From Streptomyces sp. DvalAA-43 (GTDB lineage Bacteria; Actinomycetota; Actinomycetes; Streptomycetales; Streptomycetaceae), in the NCBI RefSeq assembly GCF_900091725.1, contig NZ_FMBW01000004.1, positions 1 to 64,000 of the forward strand: a stretch of 64,000 nucleotides of DNA, in the 5' to 3' direction. The translations under genes were made by a program, and so were the position numbers. Positions 42,790 through 52,317 of this stretch are shown here, one piece after another. Under the pieces are notes generated by a model, which had not been told where the DNA came from, did no database searches, and worked only from the letters and a program-made list of their open reading frames with translations. Numbering within the stretch: position 1 is the stretch's first letter; the number at the start of each line of letters is the position of its first letter.

Positions 42790-43500
42790 GTCCAGACCTT
42801 GTAAAGGTTGTTCTTCAGGTCCTTCTCGAAGTCGGCGATGCTCTGTCCGTCCACTCCCGGTGCCCCCCTGTTAGCCCTCACTTCCTCCCATGCTTCTTTG
42901 ACTTCCCACTTTGAGATCTCAAACGGCTTGGTCTGCGACTTCAACTGGTCCACCGAACTCCTCCCGGACACCGCCCGGTTGATGCGATCAACACAGTCAC
43001 GAACGACCCGGCCCCTTCGCTCCACCCCCGTTACAGGGGCTTCTTCACTACTACGAGCCGGTCCGCCAGCGCGTTCCGCATCGGTACTCCGCCCCTTCAT
43101 GGCACAACCGCTCGGGGTGCTCCCTCTCGCCCGCCCCTACCAGGACGGGCTGTATCGGTACGCGCCTTCTCCTGTTCCACATGACCGCGGCAGATCAGGT
43201 TCACGTCGTCTCCATGCCGGACACCGCCTGGCCAGTCGGCGGGCTCCCGCCAGGCTTATCCCGGGACGGTTCCAAGCTTGCCGGTTTTGATGTCGTCGGA
43301 ATCTTTTCGACACGTCAGCAACGATTCACTTGCGTTCGTCTCCCTGACCCCACCTGACGCCTCTTGGCGCCTTTTCCTCATCGCTCACCACGACAGTCTT
43401 CGGCTAACGCAGCATGAGGCGGTTTGAAGCCTCCCCTCGCAGGGCGACTTCGAAGGGCCAATCCTTCATCGGTCACGCAGCACTGCTTCAAGAAGTTCTT
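42790..43500 (-). pseudogene. Group II intron fragment (5' RNA part and RT start)
   Basis: On the minus strand the ORF from 43100 reads QLKSQTKPFEISKWEVKEA and ANRGAPGVDGQSIADFEKD. This is the N-terminus of group II intron reverse transcriptase/maturases, and it ends abruptly after NNLYKVW. Upstream, 43100-43500 resembles intron domain I (GTGAACCTGATCTGCCGC and GGAACAGGAGAAGG). The RT palm, maturase and intron 3' end are missing, so it cannot move by itself. The exact 5' end is uncertain. 42480-42790 contains no further gene. Confidence 0.7.
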
Positions 43501-43518
43501 CCTACATCGAATTCCCCT

Positions 43519-43800
43519 CTGCATTCAGGACACACTGGAACAAGATCGAGCATCGGCTGTTCTCCCACATCTCCATGAACTGGCGAGGCAGGCCTCTGAC
43601 CAGCCACGACGTCATCGTGAACAGCATCAAGGCAACCACCCCCACGCCGGGCTGAGAGGCCACGCAGAACTCGACCCGGGCACCTACGACACCGGCATCA
43701 AGGTCTCCGATACCGACATCGACGCCTTGCCCATGCACCGGCACCGCTTCCACGGCGACTGGAACTACACCCTCCGCCCACAACACCGCGACGCAGTCGG
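43519..43800 (+). pseudogene. ISAzo13-family transposase, C-terminal remnant
   Basis: One phase reads HWNKIEHRLFSHISMNWRG, PLTSHDVIVNSIKATTPTPG. After a one-base loss near 43650, the next phase reads GTYDTGIKVSDTDIDALPM, HRHRFHGDWNYTLRPQ. This is the conserved end of ISAzo13 transposases. Confidence 0.75.
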
Positions 43801-44260
43801 CGCGGCCGAAGACCCTCGGCCAGCCGAGGGCCTGCCCTCGCAGTCCCGCGCCGGTGGTCTGCGCAATCCGGAACTGACCAGCATGACCGAGCCGATGCTG
43901 GACGCACTCGTCGACCAGCTGTCCCAGGAGCTTGATGAGCTACGTGAACACGGGCGGTCCCGGCAGCGAGGAGGAGACCGCATCCGGGCTCGCGGCGCCG
44001 GCGCCAAGGACAAGCTGACCATCGCCGACAGAGTCCTGGCCACCGTGCTCTACCTGCGCAAACTCGGAACCCGAGACCTGATCGCCCAACTTTTTGGAGT
44101 CAACGGCAGCACCATCACTAGGGCCGTTCAGCAAGTCAAGCCCCTCCTCACCAAGCACGGCCACACCATCCCACCCTCAACAGCCAGGTTCCGCACACCC
44201 GCCGACGTCACCGCGTTCATTACCAGCAGCAGCCCCACGGAGATCAAGTCAGCATGTTGA
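43801..44260 (+). pseudogene. IS5-group transposase N-terminal part, fused to the ISAzo13 tail
   Basis: The same open frame continues from the ISAzo13 end into NPELTSMTEPMLDALVDQL and then ADRVLATVLYLRKLGTR, VNGSTITRAVQQVKPLL. This is the N-terminal helix-turn-helix domain typical of IS5-group (DDE_Tnp_4) transposases. The DDE domain is missing, and the frame stops at IKSAC. Confidence 0.6.
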
Positions 44261-44325
44261 TTCTCTGCGAACCCTTACGAGCTGGTGCGTGGTAGGGGGT
44301 GATGTGTTCTTGCTGGTGGGTGGCA

Positions 44326-45259
44326 CGATCCGAATGAGGCGATCACGCTCAGTCGGACGGTTCTCGCGCATCAGGTGTTGACAGGGGTCTCCCGGGGACA
44401 TCTCGCCTCCCTGGTCGAGGAGTTGGCGGGACCTGGCAGGCCGTGGTCGAGGCGCGTCGTCACGAAGCTCGTGGCGGGGCCAGGAAGCGCGAGGCAGGAG
44501 CCGGTGCCCGGCATCGGCTGGTGTTCGTCGGCCGGCTCGTGGCCACGCTGATTCACCTGCGGCACGATTTGCCGCATGCGGCGTTGGGGCTGTTGTTCGG
44601 CGTTGACCGCTCCACCGTCGCCCGTGCGATCGGCGAGATACGAGGGCTGCTGGCCGAGCGGGGATGCGCGGTCCCGGACCGGCCCGGCCTGCGGCTGCGG
44701 ACCCTGGCGGATGTGTTCGCATACGCCCAGGCCGAGGGCATCGAGCCGCGGTCGGACGCCACCGAGGTCCAGGAACGCACGGCCCCCGGCCGGCCGCGGC
44801 GGGCGCCGTGCGTTCGTCTCGGGCAAGGAGAAACAGAACACGATGAAGGCCACCGTCGTCGCCGACCACCAGGGCCGCACCCTCTGGACCGACGCCCTGC
44901 GGCCAGGGCGGACGCGCGACGCGACCGCCGCACGCAACGAAGGCATCGGTACCTGTTTCCGGCACTTCTCCGACGTGGAGGTCCTCCTGGACGACGGCTA
45001 CCTCGGGCTCCGCCGCGATCATCCCGGCCAGGCGGTGACCCCACCCAGGAAGGGAAACAAGATCAGCCCGCTCGAGGCCCTCGAAGCCCGCCTACGGGCC
45101 CGACACCGGCACTCCTCGAAGCGCATTGCCGTCGAACACGCCCTCGCCGATCACAAACGCTGGAAGCAACTGGTCCGCTGGACCCACCGCAGGGAGACCC
45201 TGCCCGTCACCTACCGGGCCATCGCCGGCCCCGTCTCCGACCGCAACACCACCGGCTGA
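44326..45259 (+). pseudogene. IS5-group transposase, complete length but frameshifted
   Basis: The N-terminal part (LTGVSRGHLASLVEELAG, LIHLRHDLPHAALGLLFGVD and TVARAIGEIRGLLAERG) and the DDE part (KEKQNTMKATVVADHQGR, VLLDDGYLGLRRDHPG, VEHALADHKRWKQLV) are in different phases. Shifts lie near 44430 and 44785. Catalytic residues D, D and E are still readable. Inactive without frameshifting, but recent. Confidence 0.75.
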
Positions 45260-45314
45260 CACAAAACCCCAGCTCAGGCCCCTCACGTCTCCAACGCAAT
45301 CACGCACCAGCTCG

Positions 45315-46097
45315 TTATGGTCGTGCCTGCGTGGGCAGGGTGAGAATTTCGGCTCCGTTGTCAGTGATGGCGATGGTGTGCTCGCTGTGCGCGGTCCGGC
45401 AGCCTGTCGCGCTGCGCAGCGTCCAACCGTCGGCGTCGGTGACGAGTGTGGCAGTGTCGTCCATGACCCAGGGCTCCAGGGCGAGCAGCAGTCCGGGGCG
45501 CAGCTTGTATCCGCGGCGCGGCCGTCCGGTGTTCGCGATGTGGGGGTCCTGGTGCATGGTCGAGCCGATGCCGTGGCCTCCGAACTCGGTGTTGATCGGG
45601 TAGCCCGCCTCACTGAGAACCGTGCCGATGGCGTGGGAGAGATCACCGATGCGCGCCCCAGGCTTGGCGGCGGCGATGCCGGCGGCGAGTGCACGTTCGG
45701 TCGTCTCGATCATCGCAACGCTCTCCGCCGGCCTGGCTTTGCCCACCAGAAAGCTGATCGCGGCGTCCGCGGCCACCCCGCCCCTGGCTACAGCGAGGTC
45801 GAGAGTCAGCAGATCCCCGTCTGCCAGCGTGTAGTTGTGAGGCCGCCCGTGGAGCACTCCGTCGTTGACGGCCGTGCAGATGTAGTGCCCGAACGGGCCG
45901 CGCCCGAAGGAAGGTGCGTAGTCGACGTAGCAGGACTGCGCTCCCGCCTCGGTGATCATCTCTTTGGCCCACTGGTCGATGTCCAGCAGGTTCGTCCCGA
46001 CCGTGCTGCGCTGCTTCAGTGTGTGCAGGATGTCTCCGACCAGAGCGCCGGTGTCCCTCGCCCGCTCAAGCCGCGCGGAGTCCAGGATCTCAATCAT
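45315..46097 (-). CDS. map: Type I methionine aminopeptidase
   Basis: The 260-residue enzyme removes initiator methionine. Metal ligands and active-site residues are visible: H in FGRGPFGHYICTAVN (substrate His), D in LLTLDLAVA and VAADAAIS, H in FGGHGIGSTMHQDP, E in LALEPWV and E in TAHSEHTIAI. ATG 46097 follows GAGAGG; the ATG at 46112 has no ribosome site. It is probably an accessory MetAP in addition to the housekeeping copy. Divergent from an XRE regulator. Confidence 0.92.
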   Translation of the reverse strand: MIEILDSARLERARDTGALVGDILHTLKQRSTVGTNLLDIDQWAKEMITEAGAQSCYVDYAPSFGRGPFGHYICTAVNDGVLHGRPHNYTLADGDLLTLDLAVARGGVAADAAISFLVGKARPAESVAMIETTERALAAGIAAAKPGARIGDLSHAIGTVLSEAGYPINTEFGGHGIGSTMHQDPHIANTGRPRRGYKLRPGLLLALEPWVMDDTATLVTDADGWTLRSATGCRTAHSEHTIAITDNGAEILTLPTQARP

Positions 46098-46163
46098 GGG
46101 GGGACCTCTCATGTGTATCCAATAACTATCCCGGTCTAACTGTACCGGTATTAGAATGGGGTC
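46098..46163. promoter_or_regulatory. Divergent promoter region of map and XRE genes
   Basis: This 66-base gap must carry both promoters. It contains TCTAACTGTACCGGTATTAGA-like inverted parts (about 46134-46154) and AT-rich segments, suitable for XRE binding. Confidence 0.5.
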
Positions 46164-46475
46164 ATGGTCAGGTTGCCGCTCACCCCCGCCGAGGTAGAAC
46201 GCGGACAGCGCCTTGGCGCGCTGCTCCGCCGAGCCCGGGGCTGCCGCTCGATGCTGGACGTGGCGCTCGCTTCGCGCATCTCGCCGGAAACCTCGCGGAA
46301 GATCGAATCCGGCCGTGTGGCCACCCCCGCCTTCCCGACCATCGCAGCGATCGCCGACACCCTCGGCCTGTCTCTCGACGCCGTCTGGGCCGAGATCGAG
46401 ATCAATCGGGCGGAGCGAACCGTCGAGGATCAGCCGGTCCTGCCTGTCGCACGGCGTCCATCGCTGGTTTCGTAA
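46164..46475 (+). CDS. XRE-family regulator
   Basis: The 103-residue protein is mainly one helix-turn-helix domain (RGQRLGALLRRARGCRSM, LASRISPETSRKIESGRV, PTIAAIADTLGLSLDAVW). The Glu-Ser-Gly after the recognition helix is standard. It is divergent from the methionine aminopeptidase gene by 66 bases and probably regulates it. Confidence 0.88.
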   Translation: MVRLPLTPAEVERGQRLGALLRRARGCRSMLDVALASRISPETSRKIESGRVATPAFPTIAAIADTLGLSLDAVWAEIEINRAERTVEDQPVLPVARRPSLVS

Positions 46476-46579
46476 CACCCACTCCACATCAAGTACACAT
46501 GAGCCAGCGAGCTTGTCCGTGGCCTCGTCAAGATCACGGGTGCAGAGCTACCGGCGAACGGCGATGTGCAGGAGACCGG

Positions 46580-46892
46580 CCAGTGCGATCGCCACCGTGG
46601 CCCCGGCGCAGGCCCTCGAAGCGACCCGTCTGGCCGAGGAGCTCATCGTCGAGAAGGTGTTTCGAGAGGGGCTGACCGGCACTCTCGGCACATCCGAAGC
46701 CTCGGCCGCGATCGGTGAAATCCTTCACCCGTTGATCTTCGGCTCATCAGAGGAAGCCGCTCGGTCCAAAGGGACATCTTCATCGAGGTCTTGGAGCGGA
46801 TAACCATGGATCCCTTCGACGGTCAGATCGGAGCAGCCACGAAGCAACTCCTCGACCTCCTGGCGAGTAAGCAGCCTCCGAAGGAGCGCTGA
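46580..46892 (+). pseudogene. Frameshifted remnant of unknown gene
   Basis: RLAEELIVEKVFREGLTG, EASAAIGEILHPLIFG in one phase passes, near 46765, into VQRDIFIEVLERITMDPFDG and KQLLDLLASKQPPKER in another. The helical sequence is coherent across the shift. The N-terminal part is missing. No family recognised. Confidence 0.4.
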
Positions 46893-46900
46893 CGCCGCCG

Positions 46901-47215
46901 ATGCACCACGTCCGCCAGTTTCTGTACCAGAGTGGCGGCATCCGCCTCACCCCGCAGCGGCGCTCTGAGCGGCACCTGACCGGCAGTGAGCGCGAGGAGA
47001 TATCCCGCGGCATCGCGGCCGGAGATTCTGCTCGGCAGTTGGCCAAGCGGCTGGGCAGATCCCCTTCGACCGTCTCCCGCGAGATCGCCCGCAACGGCGG
47101 CCGGAACCTCTACCGAGCTGCGTCCGCTGATGCGACCGCCTACACGCGGGCGCTGGCCCAAGCAGTCCGAGCTCGCCCAACGGCCCGCTCTGCGCGCCCT
47201 GGTGGAAGCGCCCGC
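46901..47215 (+). pseudogene. IS30-family transposase, N-terminal remnant
   Basis: The frame reads RHLTGSEREEISRGIAAGD and ARQLAKRLGRSPSTVSREI-ARNGG, the IS30 helix-turn-helix. It then shifts near 47150 to SELAQRPALRALVEAP. The integrase-type DDE domain is absent. Confidence 0.75.
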
Positions 47216-47329
47216 GGCACGGGCAGTGTTACGGGCCGCGGGCGCTCCTCGGAGCGAGTCCACGACCGTCATCAACGCAGGCCGAAGGGCCTTTTGCGCA
47301 GCGGGCCACTCGCCACCAGGCGATGCCCA

Positions 47330-47358
47330 GGGGTCATCCCCGCGGACGCGGGGAGCAG
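47330..47358 (-). CRISPR. Lone type I-E CRISPR repeat, different sequence
   Basis: The 29 bases GGGGTCATCCCCGCGGACG then CGGGGAGCAG form the typical actinobacterial I-E repeat (CCCCGCG/CGCGGGG stem, minus-strand start near-GTGCTCCCC). Neighbouring 61-base steps hold no second copy. Its sequence differs from the array at 26587. Confidence 0.6.
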
Positions 47359-47550
47359 GGCCTCGCCATCGTCGAGTACGGGCGCGGCGTACGTACAGCA
47401 CGGCCGGTCACGCTGAGCATCGTGCTCCGTCGGGCTCGATGTGCTCCAGGAGATCAGCGTTCACGGCAGCATGATGATCTACTGCATAGAGTGACCACGC
47501 GCCTGGCTGGTCTGTACGAGGGCTCCCGGCGACGAGCGAATGAGGCTGCA

Positions 47551-47931
47551 ATGAGTGAACTGACGAAGCCCGAGATCGACCTTCCGGGGGATGACGCTCC
47601 CACCGAGCTGACAATCCGCGACTTCGTCGTCGGGGACGGGCTCGAGGCGAAGCCGGGCAGGGTTGTCCAGGTTCACTACGTCGGGGTCACCTTCGAGTCC
47701 GGAAAGGAATTCGACACCTCCTGGGACCGGGGCCAGCCGTTCAAGTTCGCCGTGGGCGGTGGCAAGGTCATCAAGGGCTGGGACCGCGGGATCAGAGGGA
47801 TGAGGGTCGGCGGTCGGCGCGAGATCATCGTTCCCCCGCGCCTCGGCTACGGCAACCAGTCACCCTCGCTGTTGATCCCTGCGGGCTCGACACTCGTCTT
47901 CGTGGTGGACCTGCTCTCCGTCGCAGTCTGA
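47551..47931 (+). CDS. FKBP-type peptidyl-prolyl isomerase
   Basis: The 126-residue single-domain FKBP has GRVVQVHYVGVTFESGKEF, FKFAVGGGKVIKGWD (active-site Trp in VIKGWD), RREIIVPPRLGYGN and STLVFVVDLLSV. It catalyses cis/trans proline isomerisation in the cytoplasm; no signal peptide. ATG 47551 fits the family start (MSELTKPEIDLP). Confidence 0.93.
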   Translation: MSELTKPEIDLPGDDAPTELTIRDFVVGDGLEAKPGRVVQVHYVGVTFESGKEFDTSWDRGQPFKFAVGGGKVIKGWDRGIRGMRVGGRREIIVPPRLGYGNQSPSLLIPAGSTLVFVVDLLSVAV

Positions 47932-48357
47932 GGCCTTCTGCTACCCGGCCTCTCCATCCGGAACCAAGGCCGCGCAACACCTGCTGACCGACCGCGGCAC
48001 CACACCCCTGCCCCCCTCGCCCGCAGCCACGGGCAGAGGCACGTGCCGACAACAACACGCATCGGCGCCCATGATCCACAAACTGCAGACACCCCGGTAG
48101 CGGGCCTGAACCCCGGCCCCAGCCCGGACCTCCGGCCACGGCCAGGGTGCCGGCGGCCATGAACCCCGCGAAACGAATCATCCCCGCGGCGACCTCACGC
48201 CGCCACTTCGTGGTCGCCGGGTCCCGCCCCTCGATCGCAGCCAAGACTCCTCCTCCGCTCCCGGCCGACGCTCCCGGACCGACGATGCCGTTCGATTGAA
48301 CGGGTGGCTACGGATCCCGGCTGCCCAACTCGTCTGCTCACCTCATAGCCTCCGCAC
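47932..48357. other. Intergenic stretch, possible gene remnant
   Basis: On the minus strand, 48130-48244 reads MAAIEGRDPATTKWRREVA and AGFMAAGTLAVAGG. This could be the start of a small membrane protein, but the rest is arginine-rich noise. No confident gene. Confidence 0.3.
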
Positions 48358-48750
48358 ATGACTGATGATCCGATCCAGTGCCGCTGTGTTCTCTGCCATG
48401 ACTACAGTGACCGAGACGATGCGGACCGCGCGGATCTGACGATCATCGAGGATGTGCAGCAGCACGGATGGCACGTCGTGATGGTTCCCGAGGACGAGAT
48501 CCGTCCTGGATTCGCCTACACGATCGGCCTCTCACACACTCACGGCGCACCTGAACTCACCATGTTCGGACTTGATGTCCATGCCATGCATCACATGCTC
48601 AACAGGCTCGGAGCGAAGTCAGCCGCAGACGCTGTACTGGCTGACGGCCAGAGGCATCCTGACGTTGTCGACGGTCACCAAGTCGCGCTGAGGCAGGTGT
48701 GGCTGAGGCCGAGTGAGCACCCTGTCGGGGTCTGGACGACCGAACTCTGA
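48358..48750 (+). CDS. DUF4262 family protein, probably truncated
   Basis: The 130-residue product has the DUF4262 pattern (HGWHVVMVPEDE, PGFAYTIGLSHTHGAPEL and LTMFGLDVHAMHHMLNRLG). The family is usually 20-60 residues longer, with a conserved aromatic tail. Here the end (VWLRPSEHPVGVWTTEL) departs from it just where transposase debris begins. Function unknown. Confidence 0.75.
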   Translation: MTDDPIQCRCVLCHDYSDRDDADRADLTIIEDVQQHGWHVVMVPEDEIRPGFAYTIGLSHTHGAPELTMFGLDVHAMHHMLNRLGAKSAADAVLADGQRHPDVVDGHQVALRQVWLRPSEHPVGVWTTEL

Positions 48751-48769
48751 CCTCGAAAGAGCTGACCAG

Positions 48770-49350
48770 TGACAGGCCAACGCTGTCGCGCGGACGTGTC
48801 CGGAAACCGTGGCCAGTTCGGGGCAGCGGGTCAGAACGTCTTTCCAGGCTGGAGCGGTCCTCCTCGGTCAGGGCCTTGGGGGGATGAGTGAGCCGGCCGG
48901 TCGGCGACCGGGGCGGCGCCCGGGACGGAGCCCCGCGCAAGGTGGCGATGTGGGCACGGGCCGTGGCGTAGGTGACGGGAGCATTCTCGGCAGCCAGCCG
49001 AGCACCGGCCCGCCCGGCCAGTGCGAGCCCCACTCACTCCAGGGCGTGGTTGAGCCGACCGAACCGTGCGTGCGGGGCGGCCAACCGGGAGAACGGCTCG
49101 ACGAATGTCCGGCGCGGGCAGTCCGCCGATCCACTGATGAAGCGCCGGACCGCCAGCCGGATCACAAAGCCCTGCTCAGCGAGCGGAAGGTCCTTCAGTC
49201 TGCGCTGGAAACGGTCGTGGACCCGGCCCGGAAAGCAGCCGCAGCCCGGACATGCGGCCACGACCGCGCGGCCTCTCGCCACCTCCTCGACCGTGCCGAA
49301 CGCGGCCGTCACCGCCTCGACGTCCATCTCGTCGATCCCGTCGAACACCA
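48770..49350 (-). pseudogene. ISL3-family transposase with internal deletion
   Basis: The minus strand reads VFDGIDEMDVEAVTAAFG, a zinc-finger-like CPGCGCFPGRVHDRFQ and RRFISGSADCPRRTFVEPF (ISL3 N-terminus). It then jumps from GARLAAE to TYATARAHIATLR, PPKALTEEDRSSLERRSD of the C-terminal region. The DDE core is deleted. Confidence 0.75.
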
Positions 49351-49453
49351 GCGAGTCCCAGAACCGCCCCGGCCGCCGGGTTCGCTTGCAGCGGGGTGTC
49401 GGCGCGGCGGCACGGGTGTGGTTCCTCTCGTGCCGCGCGGTGTCCTCGTGGTG

Positions 49454-50086
49454 TCAGGCGGCGCGCTTCACGTGGCAGACCAGCCACATCAACAGGGCGT
49501 CCAGGTCTGCGGCGGCCGAGAGGACCCGGTCGACCGCCTCGGGGGTGTGCAGCCACTCCTCGCAGCCGAGCGGACGGGCTGCGATCAGCGAACGATGGCG
49601 CAGCAGGTTCGTACGGGGGTGGTCCGCCGGATAGCCACGCGGCGGGCGTTTCATCACGTCCCCGGAGATGTCGTAGCCCTTCTTCCGCACATCCTCGACG
49701 ATGGCGGACAGCTCACGGCCGCTCCGCTCGGAGGCCACGGCTTTGCGGAACATATCCACCTGGCCAGGATCGGGGTACCACCAGGCGCCCTGGATTCGCA
49801 GGCCGTCCAGCGAGAACCGGAGACCGATCTCGATCTTGCGGCCGAGCCGGATCACCGCGCCCTGATGCTGCCACCACCAGGAGTCGGTGCGGTAGTGCCA
49901 GACGGAAAAATCCTCGTACCGGGGGTCGGTGTCCGCGACCTCGTTGAGCAGGGCGATCATCGGCTGTCGGACCAGACGTTCGCGGTCCGCGCGGTAGCGC
50001 TCGCGGGTCGCGTGGGCCGGTTCGCCCTGGAGCTGCAACAACACGTCGATGGCCTGCTCCGGCCAGCCGGTGAACTGTCCGCGCAT
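49454..50086 (-). CDS. DUF2461 family protein
   Basis: The 210-residue protein begins MRGQFTGWPEQAIDVLLQL and shows the DUF2461 (TIGR02453) pattern: RERYRADRERLVRQPMIALL, SVWHYRTDSWWWQHQGAVI and KRPPRGYPADHPRTNLLRH. Function unknown; cytoplasmic. ATG 50086 matches the family start; longer frames upstream are noise. Confidence 0.88.
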   Translation of the reverse strand: MRGQFTGWPEQAIDVLLQLQGEPAHATRERYRADRERLVRQPMIALLNEVADTDPRYEDFSVWHYRTDSWWWQHQGAVIRLGRKIEIGLRFSLDGLRIQGAWWYPDPGQVDMFRKAVASERSGRELSAIVEDVRKKGYDISGDVMKRPPRGYPADHPRTNLLRHRSLIAARPLGCEEWLHTPEAVDRVLSAAADLDALLMWLVCHVKRAA

Positions 50087-50119
50087 GCGCGCAGGATAGC
50101 TCACCCGTGATCCGCGCGC

Positions 50120-50560
50120 GGAGAGTGAGACGGGCAGGGGCGCGTAGCCCCGGACAAGGTGGGAGTCGTTGCGGCGGGGCTCGCCGGCCGGTTCGATGTG
50201 CCGTGCGCGGTGGACGACTTCGTCGAGGAACACGGCGAGTGCAGTCGATATGAAGCGGGCGGTGAGATTGTGCAGCCGAGCTTGAGATCCCACAGGCGAA
50301 GAGGGGCGCTCTGGGCGGCGAAGCCGATGCTGGTGACGTACTCGTACTGGGATCCGAGGTCGACGATGACATCGTCCCAGGCGTCGTCCAGGCCTGGCGG
50401 TCGCCGGATTCCCAGGCCGCGACGAACGGTCCCAGCGGCGGACGTTCATCGTGCGGTACTCCACCATCCGCTGGAGCGGGCGCGGCACCTGCGACTCGTT
50501 CAGCGGATGGATCTCCACCCGCGTCCCGCCGTCGGCGTTCAGGCGGCGCAGGAGATGGCG
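50120..50560 (-). pseudogene. Degraded gene upstream of DUF2461
   Basis: Coherent pieces in different phases (TRVEIHPLNESQVPRPLQRM, DDVIVDLGSQYEYVTSIGF and TARFISTALAVFLDEVVHRA) suggest one gene with at least two frameshifts. No family recognised. Confidence 0.35.
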
Positions 50561-50747
50561 TGCGACGTTCTGGCGGCGCACCTGGCGGTAGGCGGCGCGC
50601 CGACGCTGGTCACTGTGTCGGCGGCCGTGGACCGCGCTTCGCCGTCCCGGGCGCACATCTTCGGGAGCCGGCTAATCACCTCGCTGACACGGCCCCAACC
50701 CCCGTGGCAGGGTGCGGTGATCGGATCGGCAGACGGAGGGGGCTTCC

Positions 50748-51331
50748 GTGGAAGCACGAATGTGGGACGCGCTGGTCGGCGTGATGAAGGATGCGTAGGC
50801 CACGGGGCTGGGTGGGGGGATCGTGCCGCGTCCGGTCAGCCTGCCTCTGGTGCGCGGCGAGCCGGTCGGGCTGATCCGGGTTCGCCCGATAAAGGTCGGC
50901 GAGGACGCGCTCGCCGGGATCGCTGAGCTCGCGAACATCGCCGTTGCGGCCGGTGCGGACGAGGTCGTGCTCGCCTGGGAATCCCACGATGTCGCCACCG
51001 CTTGCGAGCTGCCCGTCGTCGGCCCGGCGCCGTGCATGAACATGGTGCTCGCCAGCCGCGACGCGCACGTGCTGCACCAGTTCCTCCACGACGAGCAGCT
51101 CCTCTCCCGTAGTCCCGAGGGATGGGCGTCGATCGCCCCGGACTGGAGACCGGCCCCGCACCGCAGCCCGGTGGCGAACTGGTGCCGCCGATCCAGGCCG
51201 CGGTGAACTTCTCCTTCATCCCGATCGAGCTGGACCACCCCGACCCGTTCGGCGTCACCGTCGTGCTGATGGAAGGGGACGGCTACAGCGTTCGCCTGAC
51301 CGAAGCGTTTCGCCCGCTGACCCGCCCGTGA
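50748..51331 (+). pseudogene. Uncharacterised gene with in-frame TAG and frameshift
   Basis: A GTG at 50748 with GGAGGGGG opens VEARMWDALVGVMKDA. A TAG (50796-50798) follows, then the same phase continues ATGLGGGIVPRPVSLPLVRG and EVVLAWESHDVATACELP to SPEGWASIAPDW. A shift near 51130 leads to VNFSFIPIELDHPDPFGV and RLTEAFRPLTRP. About 190 residues in total, alpha/beta, no signal peptide. A second GTG at 50823 could restart translation after the TAG. The downstream gene overlaps by GTGA. Confidence 0.5.
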
Positions 51332-51663
51332 CACGGAACTCCGACGACGACGCGCCCCGCCGAATCCGAGACGCGGACGAACTGATCTATGCCCGCCTAC
51401 GGGAAGCCGACGAACCGATCAACGTGATGACCACCAACCTCGTCATCGACACCCAGGAGAGACTCGCCCGGCATCGGCGGCTGGACCATGCCTGGCGTGC
51501 CGGATGGGCGGTCAGCTGGCTGTCCCTGCTCACGGCTGTCATTCGAGGAGTGTCCCGCCTCGAACAATCTGGTGGATCGATGGGCAGAGGTGAGGGCGAG
51601 GTGCCCTCGTACTGTCGTGATTCCATCGATGGTTCGGTGAGTGCCGAACCATCCGGCCGGTAG
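51328..51663 (+). CDS. Small hypothetical protein, coupled
   Basis: The GTG overlaps the stop of the previous frame. The first 60 residues (DDDAPRRIRDADELIYARL, INVMTTNLVIDTQERLARH) form a credible charged helical protein. The tail after about residue 70 looks like noise, so the natural end is uncertain. Confidence 0.45.
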   Translation: MTRNSDDDAPRRIRDADELIYARLREADEPINVMTTNLVIDTQERLARHRRLDHAWRAGWAVSWLSLLTAVIRGVSRLEQSGGSMGRGEGEVPSYCRDSIDGSVSAEPSGR

Positions 51664-51717
51664 CGTGCCGGGTTCTGTGCGGGAGATGCCCGCGCTGATA
51701 GATGCCGGAGGCGACCG

Positions 51718-52317
51718 ATGTCGGAGACAAACCCAAAACAGCAGCTCGGCGAGCGGTTCCGCGAGGTCAACGGCGACCATCCGATGACCGATGCCGATGA
51801 CGCATATGTCAGCGCGCAGTTCGTTGCCCTGGAGAGACTGTGCGCAGACCATGGCCGCGATGTCGATGCGGTCCGTCTGCTGATGCTGGGACAACGTCTG
51901 CCGGTTCCGGGATATCTGCGCTCCGACGGTACTGAGATGGTACCGACCGACCTGTTCGCTCTCGCCGACGAAGCCGGCGGCGTAGAGCTGCTCGAAGCGT
52001 GGTTTACCGCTCACTGGGCCGACCCGGTCACCGGGAAGGCGGAGTGGAATGCGTACCTCAGCGGGCAGTACGTGTGTCTGCACTCGGTGACCCCGGCCGC
52101 CATTCAGCGCAAGGACTACCTGACGACCGCGATCAGTGCCTCACAGAACGAGCCGGGTGCCGGTTCAGCGCAATGGTCTGAGCGACTGCACGTACTGGTC
52201 GATGAACTCGACGCGCTGGAACCGGCGTTCACGGCCTATGACCGCCTTCGGTTCGGTGGGCCCACGTCCCGGGACACCTGCATAGACGCCATGCGCGCCC
52301 GCTTCCCGCGCCCGTGA
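51718..52317 (+). CDS. DUF6058 family protein
   Basis: The 199-residue protein shows the family pattern: FREVNGDHPMTDADDAYVSA, GQRLPVPGYLRSDGTEMVP, WNAYLSGQYVCLHSVTP and a C-terminal YDRLRFGGPTSRDTCIDA. Members are described as linked to natural-product biosynthesis, but the reaction is not known. GGAGG precedes the ATG. It appears intact, between pseudogenes. Confidence 0.85.
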   Translation: MSETNPKQQLGERFREVNGDHPMTDADDAYVSAQFVALERLCADHGRDVDAVRLLMLGQRLPVPGYLRSDGTEMVPTDLFALADEAGGVELLEAWFTAHWADPVTGKAEWNAYLSGQYVCLHSVTPAAIQRKDYLTTAISASQNEPGAGSAQWSERLHVLVDELDALEPAFTAYDRLRFGGPTSRDTCIDAMRARFPRP

